Source: G963662905 sp965230045 (lineage in GTDB: Bacteria > Bacteroidota > Bacteroidia > Bacteroidales > WRLA01). Taken from it: a stretch of DNA of 64,000 bases. The stretch lies in the NCBI GenBank assembly GCA_965230045.1, contig OZ245940.1:868001-932000 (forward strand), written 5' to 3'. Position 1 is the stretch's first letter. The number at the start of each line of letters is the position of its first letter. The notes under the pieces are model-generated. The model worked only from the letters and a program-made list of their open reading frames with translations. It had not been told where the DNA came from and ran no database searches. The position numbers and the translations under genes are program-made. Below are positions 25,584 through 34,800 of this stretch, piece by piece.

Positions 25584-25997
25584 CTAAACATGAACCGCTT
25601 TTATGTGCTGGACTTTTTCACCTTCCATAAGCTTTTTAGCTGTGTTCAGGATTTCTTCCATATTGCTGGGCTTGGGAATATATGCATCACAACCAGCATT
25701 TTCGCACCGTCCGTTGAATTCATCATATGCAAAAGCACTGTGCGCAAGTATAGGAAGCTTCTGGTTGTGTTTTCTGATGAGTTTTGCCGCGTCAAAACCA
25801 TTCATCACCGGCATGCGGATGTCCATAATGATCAGGTCCAAATTGGGGCGCTGATTGTACACATCAACAGCCTTTTGGCCATCTTCCGCCCACAATATTT
25901 CAGCATTTGTGCGGCGCAGATAGCTTTTTAAAATCCGATAACTGAGATGGTCATCCTCAGCAATCAGAATGGTTTTTTTATTCCAGTTGTAGGCCAT
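25584..25997 (-). CDS. Stand-alone response-regulator receiver domain
   Basis: This 137-residue protein consists of a single CheY-like receiver. The acidic pair is in IAEDDHLSY, the phosphorylated aspartate in LIIMDIRMPVMNGFD, the switch serine in LAHSAFA and the conserved lysine in YIPKP. No output domain follows, so it should act through protein contacts, for example with a hybrid kinase encoded elsewhere. No kinase gene is adjacent. The gene has its own TACCTTTG promoter box. Confidence 0.93.
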   Translation of the reverse strand: MAYNWNKKTILIAEDDHLSYRILKSYLRRTNAEILWAEDGQKAVDVYNQRPNLDLIIMDIRMPVMNGFDAAKLIRKHNQKLPILAHSAFAYDEFNGRCENAGCDAYIPKPSNMEEILNTAKKLMEGEKVQHIKAVHV

Positions 25998-26034
25998 TTG
26001 GTTGATAGATCTGACTGATGGTCAAAAATCTGGC

Positions 26035-26042
26035 CAAAGGTA
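26035..26042 (-). promoter_or_regulatory. TAnnTTTG box before the receiver-domain gene
   Basis: The minus strand reads TACCTTTG, 38 bases upstream of the ATG at 25997. The same octamer precedes the next gene downstream (25526-25533). Confidence 0.5.
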
Positions 26043-26062
26043 ATAAGAAAAATTAATAAAAT

Positions 26063-26407
26063 CTACTCCGGAATTACAAGACTTTGATTGGGGTAAATTA
26101 AATCAGGTTGCTCAATTTTAGTTTTATTGGCTTCGTAGATTTTTTTCCAGTCATGGGCATTGCCGTAGTATTTCCGGCTGAGGTCGTACAGCCATTCTCC
26201 TTGCTGAACCGTATGGGTTGTTTCCAGCGGCTCCTCTACTATTTTTTCTACCGGTTTTGGCTTCGGCTCTTCCTTGGGTTTTGGCTTAGGCGCTTCCTGC
26301 TTTGGTTTTTCTTTGGGGATTTCTTTTTGTTCCTTTTCTCCGCCACAAGAGCTTAAGACGAAGGCCAGAAATAATATCGCAATCAGAGGGAAGTAGTTAT
26401 GTTTCAT
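26063..26407 (-). CDS. LysM-domain lipoprotein
   Basis: This 114-residue envelope lipoprotein has a signal ending FVLSSC (Cys at 21), a proline/lysine/glutamate-rich linker of about 45 residues (KPKPKEEPKPKP) and one C-terminal LysM domain (HTVQQGEWLYDLSRKYYG ... WKKIYEANK). LysM binds peptidoglycan, so the protein probably tethers or senses the wall. The linker length suits crossing part of the periplasm. It follows rsmA by 46 bases. Confidence 0.9.
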   Translation of the reverse strand: MKHNYFPLIAILFLAFVLSSCGGEKEQKEIPKEKPKQEAPKPKPKEEPKPKPVEKIVEEPLETTHTVQQGEWLYDLSRKYYGNAHDWKKIYEANKTKIEQPDLIYPNQSLVIPE

Positions 26408-26453
26408 AATATTGCTTTTGAATTTCCAAATGTAGAGAATTTCTTTTAGCCTG

Positions 26454-27221
26454 TCAAATTTTCCTTACGGCTTTGCATAAAGCAAGAAAATCGTCCGGGC
26501 TCAGCTGTTCGGCTCTTTTCCCTGCAAATTCCTCAGGAACGGGCTGATCAAGGTTCATGGGCTTAAGAGCGTTGCGAAGCGTCTTCCTTCTTTGGTTAAA
26601 AGCTGTTTTCACGAGTTGAAAGAAAAAGCGTTCATCAATGCCCTCAATGGCGTTGCGGAAGCGTTGCAGACGTATCACACCCGATTTAACTTTCGGTGCT
26701 GGCGTGAATACATGCTCATCAACCGTAAAAAGATATTCCGTTTTATAATAAGCCTGAGTCAGTACACTCAGAATTCCGTAGGTTTTGTTCCCGTGCTGTG
26801 CGCATATCCTTTCGGCGACTTCCTTTTGAAACATGCCGCAAAGACAAGGCACAAGCGTCCTGTTTTCCAGCATCCTGAAAAGGATTTGTGAACTGATATT
26901 GTACGGAAAGTTTCCACTGATGCAAAACTCTTCACCATGGAATAGCTCCTGAAGCGGAAATTTTAAAAAGTCGGCTTCATGCAGTTTTTCGCCCAAAAAA
27001 GGATAAGTCGCTTGAAGATATTCAACGGATTCGCGGTCAATTTCAAGTAAATGCAGGTTTATGCCGCTTTTTTGCAGCAAAAATTGTGTGAGCACCCCGG
27101 TTCCGGGACCAATTTCCACAACATTTCTGCATTCAGGGCAAAGGCTTTCGGAAATTTTCTGCGCGATGTTCTGATCGTTTAGGAAATGTTGTCCGAGATG
27201 TTTCTTAGGGCGTACACTCAT
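26454..27221 (-). CDS. rsmA: 16S rRNA dimethyladenosine transferase RsmA/KsgA
   Basis: RsmA methylates two adjacent adenosines at the 3' end of 16S rRNA during ribosome maturation. The 255 residues contain the opening LGQHFLNDQNIAQKI, the SAM site VEIGPGTGVLT and the catalytic NFPYNIS motif; FNQRRKTLRNAL in the C-terminal domain is also typical. It follows the TPR gene by 11 bases. Confidence 0.96.
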   Translation of the reverse strand: MSVRPKKHLGQHFLNDQNIAQKISESLCPECRNVVEIGPGTGVLTQFLLQKSGINLHLLEIDRESVEYLQATYPFLGEKLHEADFLKFPLQELFHGEEFCISGNFPYNISSQILFRMLENRTLVPCLCGMFQKEVAERICAQHGNKTYGILSVLTQAYYKTEYLFTVDEHVFTPAPKVKSGVIRLQRFRNAIEGIDERFFFQLVKTAFNQRRKTLRNALKPMNLDQPVPEEFAGKRAEQLSPDDFLALCKAVRKI

Positions 27222-27232
27222 GCTTTGCGTTT

Positions 27233-29149
27233 TTATTGTATTTGTTCTGTGCTTTGCTCTGATTGCCTCAAAAAACGGAATCTATTTCGTGCGCGTTCTG
27301 TAAAAACAGAACCCGGATAATCTGTAATCAGTTTTTTATAATAAAGCATGGCTTTTTCCTGATTTCCGCTTTCATTGTCATAAAGTTCGGCCAGTTTGAT
27401 CAGTGTATTATCCGCAAGTATGCCATCGGGATAAAATTCATATAATTTGTTAAGCAAACTGTCCGTGGCAATAAGGTCGCCCTGAATTTTCCTGATTTCC
27501 GCTTTTTTCAGCAGCACATCATCATCCAGCGGATGCGACATGCCGAGCAAACCAATGGAATCGAGCTTGATCAGTGCTTCCTCAAAATGCTTGCGATAGG
27601 CCATAAGCGATGCTTCTGCGAAAAGCCGTAAGCCGTATTGGGAGCTGTCGGGATCGGGATTATCACTGATTAAGAGTGCCAGCTCCATGGCATCATTGGC
27701 AATAAGTTTGGATGTGGCGGCTTTAAGCACATCAACCTGTGTTTTTGCCCAGCCAAATTCTCCAATATAAAACGAAAGCTGCGCATTTTTAAATTTGGCA
27801 TTATGGCCGCGCAGGTCGTTTTTAAAATCTTTTTCCACCTGGGAGTAGAGCAGTGTGGCTTCCCAGGGTTGGCCGGTAAACAGGTATATATCAGCTAGTT
27901 CCACTTTTAAGTCGGCAATTTTTGGCTGGGAGATATTTCTTAGCCCGATGCCGGTTGTGAGCAGCTCAATGGCTTCATCCGCCTGATTCATATCATAAGC
28001 TTTGAGTCGCGCATAACTAATGGCCAAATCTGCCGTGCCCTGATGTAATCCAAATTCGCTGAGTACATCTTCAAATTCTGCGGCAAGCTTGTCACGTTTT
28101 TCGGTGCTGTGTGCCGGACTGTTGGCATACATCATATAACGCACTACCAGCTGGCGGATGCGCGCATAACTGTACATGCTGCCATCTTTTCCTTTTTTTA
28201 TGATTGCATTCAGAGCTTTAAGTGCCGTTTTATAATCTTCATTGGATGCTGCCAGACCGGAAATTTCAAACATGCGCTGGCCGTCTTCCTGATACCGACG
28301 GTCGAGTACCTGCGCATGCGTAAGCGCCATATCAAAATCTTTTTCCTGTATGGAGAGCCAGATAATCATCTCGGGAAAAACAGTATTTCCGGGGAATTTC
28401 TGTGCTTTGCGGATGAGCTGTCCACGCAACTCCGTATGCTTTTCGTTATCTTCATCTTTTTCAAGGGCGCGCTGCAGCCGGTTTTGCACACTCGACATCA
28501 TCGATGGGTCATGCTCCAACAGATCAAGATAGGTTTCAGCCGCTTTCGGGAAATTACCATCAATTTCATAAATATTGGCCAGATTGATACCAAACATGGT
28601 TTTGCTGCCCAATAGTTCCTGCCCTTTTTCATAGGTTTTTATCACGTAATCATTGAGCATGCGCATACGAAAATGATTTGTCGTTGCTATGATGATATTG
28701 CGGTCGGCAGGCATTTCATCAATGACTTCCATATATATTTTTGCTGCCTTCCGGCTTTTGCCCGAGCTGGCATTAACATAGCCCAGGTCAATTTTATAGC
28801 GGTTGTTTCCGGGTTCAATTTTAAGCTGATCCTTAACGAATTTTGATGCTTCTTTGTGTTCGCCTAAGTATATAAGGCTCTGCACATAATAGTTGTAATA
28901 ATGGGAAGAGCGCCGGCCGTCGAACAGTTCTTTAAAAAGTTTGGCAGCTTTTTCAAAATCGCGGTTTCGGTAATATTCTGCGGCCAAAGCCATTTTTTCG
29001 GCATTGGATTTTTGCCCGGGCTGCGGAGGTTTGGCAGAGATGGTGCCATCCTGCTGTTTGGGGCTCACCTGGGCATGCACTGCATCATAATTGAAACACA
29101 GTAGCAACAGCATTGCAAGCAGAATTATATGGGTAATGTTTTTTTGCAT
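27233..29149 (-). CDS. Exported TPR-repeat protein
   Basis: This 638-residue protein has a signal peptide (NITHIILLAMLLLLCFNYDAVHAQ) and then tetratricopeptide-type helical repeats along most of its length (AEYYRNRDFEKAAKLFKELF, AAETYLDLLEHDPSM, LIKLAELYDNESGNQEKAM). No enzymatic domain is visible. Such proteins usually scaffold envelope complexes. It is co-directional with rsmA and the LysM lipoprotein, with short gaps, so the three are probably co-transcribed. The precise function is unknown. Confidence 0.85.
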   Translation of the reverse strand: MQKNITHIILLAMLLLLCFNYDAVHAQVSPKQQDGTISAKPPQPGQKSNAEKMALAAEYYRNRDFEKAAKLFKELFDGRRSSHYYNYYVQSLIYLGEHKEASKFVKDQLKIEPGNNRYKIDLGYVNASSGKSRKAAKIYMEVIDEMPADRNIIIATTNHFRMRMLNDYVIKTYEKGQELLGSKTMFGINLANIYEIDGNFPKAAETYLDLLEHDPSMMSSVQNRLQRALEKDEDNEKHTELRGQLIRKAQKFPGNTVFPEMIIWLSIQEKDFDMALTHAQVLDRRYQEDGQRMFEISGLAASNEDYKTALKALNAIIKKGKDGSMYSYARIRQLVVRYMMYANSPAHSTEKRDKLAAEFEDVLSEFGLHQGTADLAISYARLKAYDMNQADEAIELLTTGIGLRNISQPKIADLKVELADIYLFTGQPWEATLLYSQVEKDFKNDLRGHNAKFKNAQLSFYIGEFGWAKTQVDVLKAATSKLIANDAMELALLISDNPDPDSSQYGLRLFAEASLMAYRKHFEEALIKLDSIGLLGMSHPLDDDVLLKKAEIRKIQGDLIATDSLLNKLYEFYPDGILADNTLIKLAELYDNESGNQEKAMLYYKKLITDYPGSVFTERARNRFRFLRQSEQSTEQIQ

Positions 29150-29183
29150 TCGTGCAAATTTCGTTGATTTGCTTCAATTTTAA

Positions 29184-29233
29184 CAAAAAAAATCCGGTTT
29201 TATTCTGTTTATCAGAACAAGACCGGATTTTTA
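29184..29233 (-). terminator. Terminator after serS
   Basis: AATCCGGT and ACCGGATT arms, with inner TTCTG/CAGAA, have T runs on either strand. The hairpin lies between serS and the TPR gene. Confidence 0.8.
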
Positions 29234-29246
29234 AAATAATAGGGTT

Positions 29247-30518
29247 TTACTTTATGGTTTCGAAGCCAGTGTAATTTTGAAGGGCCACCGGGATGCGGAT
29301 ACCATCTTCGGTTTGCATATTTTCGAGCAGAGCGGCTACAATACGGGGCAATGCAAGTGCGCTTCCGTTGAGCGTATGCGCCAGTTGCGTCTTCCCGTCA
29401 TTGTCTTTGAAACGGAGCTTCATACGGTTTGCCTGGAAGTCTTCAAAATTGGATACAGAACTTACTTCCAGCCATTTTTTCTGAGCTGCTGAATACACTT
29501 CAAAATCGTAGGTGAGTGCAGCTGTAAAACTGGTATCACCACCACAAAGGCGCAGGATGCGGAAAGGCAGTTCCAGCTTGCGCAGCAAATGGGCAACATG
29601 GGCTTTCATGCTTTCCAAAGTTTCGTAAGATTTATCAGGATGCTGAATTTCAACGATTTCTACTTTATCGAACTGGTGCAGGCGGTTGAGTCCGCGCACG
29701 TCGCTGCCGTAGGATCCCGCCTCTCTGCGGAAACAGTTGGAATAAGCCGTGTTTTTTACCGGCAGATCAGCCTCTTTGAGCATTACATTCCGGTAAATAT
29801 TAGTTACTGGTACTTCGGCTGTGGGGATGAGGTAAAGGTTGTCAAGGCCAACATGGTACATCTGTCCGTCTTTATCAGGAAGCTGTCCGGTGCCGTAACC
29901 TGATGCTTCATTCACGAGCAAAGGTGGCTGGATTTCAGTATATCCGGCATCGCGTGCTTCATCGAGGAAAAAATTGATCAAAGCGCGCTGCAGACGGGCG
30001 CCCTGGCCTTTATAGAAAGGAAAGCCTGCACCCGTAACTTTGTTGCCCAGTTCAAAGTCGATGATATCGTATTTCGAAGCCAGCTCCCAGTGGGGCAGTG
30101 CTTTTGCGTGAAGTTCAGGGATATTGCCTTCGGAATCAACGATTTCGTTGTCTTCCTCAGATTTTCCCGGAACCACGCTTGGATGCGGAACATTGGGAAG
30201 CAGCAGCATTTTGCTTTCCAGTTCACTTTTTGTGCTTTCCAGTTTCTCAGAAAGTTCTTTGCTGTTTGCCTTTAGTTCGCCCGAACGTTCGCGTGCAGCA
30301 GTGGCTTCATCTTTTTTGCCTTGCTTAAAAAGCATACCGATTTCTTTGGCAAGCTTATTGGCTTCGGCCAGGCAGTCGTCGAGCTCTTTTTGTGTCGCTT
30401 TGCGCTGGTCGTCTAATGCAATAATTTCCGGGATCAGTTCAGAAGCATCAAAGTTTTTGATTTTCAGGCGTTCAATAATCTGATCTTTATGTGTTTTTAG
30501 GCGTAGGACAGGAATCAT
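29247..30518 (-). CDS. serS: Seryl-tRNA synthetase
   Basis: This class II synthetase charges tRNA-Ser. The 423 residues open with the long antiparallel coiled-coil arm (about 25-105) that contacts the long tRNA variable arm, followed by the catalytic core. Motif 2 is in NCFRREAGSYG and motif 3 in LNGSALALPRIVAALLEN. It lies after the ribosomal protein genes rplU-rpmA, separated by a terminator, and has its own terminator. Confidence 0.97.
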   Translation of the reverse strand: MIPVLRLKTHKDQIIERLKIKNFDASELIPEIIALDDQRKATQKELDDCLAEANKLAKEIGMLFKQGKKDEATAARERSGELKANSKELSEKLESTKSELESKMLLLPNVPHPSVVPGKSEEDNEIVDSEGNIPELHAKALPHWELASKYDIIDFELGNKVTGAGFPFYKGQGARLQRALINFFLDEARDAGYTEIQPPLLVNEASGYGTGQLPDKDGQMYHVGLDNLYLIPTAEVPVTNIYRNVMLKEADLPVKNTAYSNCFRREAGSYGSDVRGLNRLHQFDKVEIVEIQHPDKSYETLESMKAHVAHLLRKLELPFRILRLCGGDTSFTAALTYDFEVYSAAQKKWLEVSSVSNFEDFQANRMKLRFKDNDGKTQLAHTLNGSALALPRIVAALLENMQTEDGIRIPVALQNYTGFETIK

Positions 30519-30542
30519 CTTATTTTTGGGTTTTATTGAAAC

Positions 30543-30569
30543 AAAAAAACTCCTGACGAGCAGGAGTTT
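30543..30569 (-). terminator. Terminator after rpmA
   Basis: AAACTCCTG and CAGGAGTTT arms flank ACGAG. On the minus strand seven T follow. Confidence 0.88.
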
Positions 30570-30595
30570 ATATTCTTTTGAAGATTGTCGTCAAA

Positions 30596-30862
30596 TTAGT
30601 TTGCTTCAGTAGCAGGAACAACGGAAACGAACGAGCGTTCGTTGCGTGTTTTTTTGAATTTCACAACACCATCAGTAAGGGCAAAAAGAGTGTGGTCTTT
30701 TCCCATACCTACATTTTCACCGGGATGATGTGTAGTTCCCCTTTGGCGAACGATAATGTTACCGGCAACAACTGCCTGGCCACCGAAAATTTTAACACCA
30801 AGGCGCTTACTTGCTGACTCGCGACCGTTTTGCGAGCTACCCATTCCTTTTTTATGTGCCAT
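30596..30862 (-). CDS. rpmA: Ribosomal protein L27
   Basis: This 88-residue large-subunit protein reaches towards the peptidyl-transferase centre. The N-terminus AHKKGMGSSQNGRES is already in processed-like form, with no cleavable leader as found in Firmicutes, and GVKIFGGQAVVAGNIIVRQRG is diagnostic. It lies 38 bases after rplU, in the usual L21-L27 pair. Confidence 0.98.
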   Translation of the reverse strand: MAHKKGMGSSQNGRESASKRLGVKIFGGQAVVAGNIIVRQRGTTHHPGENVGMGKDHTLFALTDGVVKFKKTRNERSFVSVVPATEAN

Positions 30863-30900
30863 ACTAAATAATTTTTAATGTTTGTACTTAAAACAGGATA

Positions 30901-31212
30901 TTAGAGGGCAATATTCTCTACTTCAACTTTGGTAAGATACTGCCTGTGACCATTACGAACTTTGTAACCCTTACGGCGTTTTTTCTTGAAAACGATCACT
31001 TTGTCACCTTTGAGGTGCTCAACAACTTTAGCTTCAATTTTAGCACCTTCTACGTGAGGCTTGCCAATTTTTACTTCACCATCATTGTCGATAAGCAATA
31101 CTTTGTCGAAAGTAATTGCTTGTCCTTCTTCTTCTTCGCGACGGTTGATGAAGTAGTATTTTCCTTTTTCAACCTTCAGCTGGCTGCCGCCAACATCAAT
31201 AATTGCGTACAT
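30901..31212 (-). CDS. rplU: Ribosomal protein L21
   Basis: This large-subunit protein has 103 residues when started at the ATG at 31212 (MYAIIDVGGSQLKVEKGKY), which is the family N-terminus; the frame extends 15 codons upstream without support. The C-terminal KRRKGYKVRNGHRQ motif is typical. It is first in the rplU-rpmA operon. Confidence 0.98.
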   Translation of the reverse strand: MYAIIDVGGSQLKVEKGKYYFINRREEEEGQAITFDKVLLIDNDGEVKIGKPHVEGAKIEAKVVEHLKGDKVIVFKKKRRKGYKVRNGHRQYLTKVEVENIAL

Positions 31213-31291
31213 TTGCTTTAATAATAAAGTTAACTCCTGCAGGTGATTGTTCTTCAATACTTTATATGAACCTGTTCGGAAAAATGGAGTG

Positions 31292-31299
31292 CAAAAATA
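31292..31299 (-). promoter_or_regulatory. TAnnTTTG promoter box of rplU-rpmA
   Basis: The minus strand reads TATTTTTG, about 80 bases upstream of the rplU ATG. Confidence 0.6.
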
Positions 31300-31414
31300 T
31301 AAATTTTTCTGAAGCCGTGCTAATTTTCAGGATTTTTTTTAAGTTTGCGCAAAATCTTTTTAAAATATTAATCTCCTTTAAAACGCGGGCAGTGAATAAA
31401 TTAAACTTTTTGTG

Positions 31415-31814
31415 TTGTTAAAAATTCATGAAATGCTTGATTTTTTTTCATATTCAGGCAACCCGTTAATAATTGAGATGTCTTAATAGGCAAGCCTTCG
31501 GGCTTATTGGCTAAACGTTCTTACAACCAAATAAATATGTATTTCCACAGATTAATGATAGAAAACTGTCATTACTCCTGTTTGCAATAGCAACGTCTTG
31601 AGAAACGGCTTCAATTTTCAAAACGGTTGTATTCAGCGTAAGTGGAAGCGAAATGAACCAAGGGAAAGGTTTAAATTACATCCTACGGTATGCTACTGGT
31701 TTTTTTGCATCAGCTGTGGCGGCTAATGCAGAGAAGCTCAGGTTATTATTGTGTTTTGACTGTTTCGGCAGTCGGTGATTAATTTATTTAATTCAAACCA
31801 AAACAAATTTTTTT
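31415..31814 (+). promoter_or_regulatory. Long, partly structured leader region of the giant surface-protein gene
   Basis: These 400 bases without a gene hold two clear hairpins: TGCATcAGC..GCTaATGCA (31706-31730) and GACTG-tttcgg-CAGTC (31758-31773), the second ending about 40 bases before the start codon. Neither has a T run, so they are not simple terminators. GAACC..GGTTT near 31665 could add a third. I found no match to a riboswitch I know and no convincing promoter box. Confidence 0.4.
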
Positions 31815-34800
31815 ATGAGAAAACTTACCAAAATCCTATCATTGATGATGGCAGTTCTTCTGTCTTCAACAATGGCTTTCGCAGACTTTGTGGAAGTTGG
31901 AGGGGGTACTTCTACAGAGAATTATGTTCCCTTTTACGGCTATTATGGCAATGGCTGGTCAAAGGTGATCTACCTCCAATCCGAGTTAGGTGGTGACGCT
32001 ATCACAATCGAAAAAATAGCGCACCAAATAGCGAACACTCCTTCAGGCTATAGCATGCCAGACCAGACTATCTGGATGAAGACTACTTCGGAAACATCCT
32101 TTTCAAGTGCGGACTACACTGATCCGGCTGCAAATGGATTTATCAAAGTTTTTGAAGGTACTATTGATTATACTGCCACTCCTCTTGAATGGTTAGAGAT
32201 CGAATTCAACGTAGCTGATTTCGATTATAATGGTACTGATAACTTGGTTATCATGTGGGAAAACAGAAAAAATGCCTGGGGTAGTGGTTATCCACAATGG
32301 CATTATCAATCCCTGGCTAACCGTTCTGTTCACAAATATCAGGATGGTTCTTTCCCAGCTACTTCTGGAAGTATCAATAATTATGTGCCCAATGCACGTT
32401 TTTTCTACACTCCTGCGCCTCCTGCAGTTGATGCATGGATCTCAGGTGTGGTTGAAGACGTTGCCAGTGGAGACCCTGTAAACGGTGCTCTTGTTGTTGC
32501 TACCGATGGTACAGATACTTTCAGTGGCTACACTGACGACAATGGTGTATTTGTTGTTCAAACCGACGAAAACACATACGACCTTACCATTTCTAAAATT
32601 GGTTTTGGAACAGTAAACGTAAACGGTATCGTTACTACAATTCCTGATACTACCGTTCTTCCTGCTGCTGTTGAGCTCGCTCTTGAGCCTTACGAACCAA
32701 TGTTTGTTGAAGCAACTGTAAACGCAACTGATGACGCTTGTCTCGTAGAATGGGGCCTTCCTTCAGGTGATTACGAAATCGTTTATGACGATGGAGTTGC
32801 TGAAAATATGATTGCCTGGTTCACAGGTGGAAACATGAATGCCGTTAAATTTACCCCTGCAGGCTATCCAGCTATCGTTAAAGGTGGTAAAATTTATGTT
32901 GGCGATGGTTCTTACCCAGCCGGTGGTGCTTTCCTTAACGTTGATTTCGGTGTAGCTGTTTATGCTGCCGACGGAGTTAACGGAATGCCCGGTACACTGC
33001 TCGACTCAATCGTTGTTACGCCAACTGAATATGGTTGGGTTAACTTCATGGGCCTTAATGCTGAAGTACTCAGTGGTGATTTCTATATTGCTATGGTACA
33101 GGGTGGTGACTATCCTGACTGTGCTCCTATCGGTATTGATGAAACTGCTCCTCAGAAATTCCGCAGCTACAGCCGCAACCTTTCTCAAGGTGGCGCTTGG
33201 GGCGTTTCTGCTTATCAGGATTTCATGATCCGCGCAATTGTTGAAGGTTCGAATTCTGGCAGCGGCGATTACGCTCGCGCAGCTACAATCTGGCCTGCTA
33301 AAATTGAAGGTCAAACTTCACAAAACCCAATGAATACTACTTTCGGTAAAGAAGGAAGTCCTGAATACAATATTATTTCCGGTGCTGCTACTCGTGGCGT
33401 TGACCATTATATTGTGTATCGTGTTTCTAACTTCGACCCTGAAGATCCAATGGATCCGGGTACAGAAACTTTACTGAACAATAACGTTAGTGGTCTTTCT
33501 TATAATGATAACGGATTTGGTGCTCAGCCAAGCGGTTACTATCGTTATAATGTTTATGCGGCTTACGAAAGTGGTGAAGTATCTGATGCTGCAGTTTCCA
33601 ATGTTGTTGGTCATGCACTCAGCGCTGATGTTACTTTCGAAGTATCTACTACTGATGGCGAAAGCCCAGCAGGTGCTATCGTTAATATGACAGGTCTTGC
33701 TTATCCTTATTTTACTGCTACAGAAACAGTTCCTGCTTCTGGTACTTTAGTTGTTGAAGACGTTGATTTCGGTGATTACGATATCACTGTTCAGCTTTCA
33801 GGATATGACTTCTACGAACTTTCTTCTTATACTGTTGACGGAGAAGAAACTATTGTTGTTATCCTTGCAGAATCCAAGTACGCTCCTTCTAACCTGTTTG
33901 TTGAAGCCACTACACTTTTTGCAACATGGAATGAGCCTTCAAACGCTATTGCTAGTGAAGGTTTCGAAGGTGGTGCTATTCCTGCAGGCTGGTCAACACA
34001 GCAGGTTTCAGGTTCAGCTAACTGGGAAGTAACTACAGGTGGCCACAGCGGAAACCCTGCTGCTGCCCACACTGGTACTTATAATGCACTGCTTTATTCT
34101 TCTTCTGCTTCTGCATGGTTGATCTCTCCTGAATATGACCTTACAGTTTGTACAAGTGAAGCAACTCTTACATTCTGGCACACACAACCTGTATGGGCTG
34201 GTGACCAGGATAACCTCGAAGTTTATTACCGTACAGGTGGTGGTGCATGGCAACTGCTCGAAGATTACACTTCAAGCATTACTTCCTGGACTGAAGAAAG
34301 CATTACACTGACCGGTGACCAACTGGCAACTGATTTCCAAATTGGTTTCCTCGGCAATGCTGCTTATGGTTACGGTATGGGTATCGACGATGTTGCTATC
34401 CTTGGTGACTTTGAAGTTGCTGCTTCATCTTATATGGTTTACCTCGATGGTGCACAGGTTGGTACTGCCGATGTAACTGAATATCAATATACAGACCTTA
34501 ACTTTGGTCAAACTTATGTAGCTGGTGTTGCTGCAGTTTACAGCTCTGGTGTTTCTGACATCATTACGTATGAATTTACTGCTGCATTCCTGCCTCCACC
34601 ACGTAACCTCGAAGGTGAAGTTGTTGATCATGACGCTATCCTGACTTGGGACTTCCCACTTGCTGGAGGCCCTTATGGTGATGGCGACCGCTCTGACATC
34701 CTTGTTTCAGCCAGTGCTGATGCTGAAAGCCACGTAGGCAATACTTCTAACGGAGGTACTACTGACGCTCAGTTTGATCTTCAATTCTCTTATGATGTTG

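Noticed and set aside
31415..31814. Riboswitch (c-di-GMP, cobalamin or SAM type) before the giant gene
   Set aside because: Hairpins are present, but I could not line up the conserved core bases of any of these classes.
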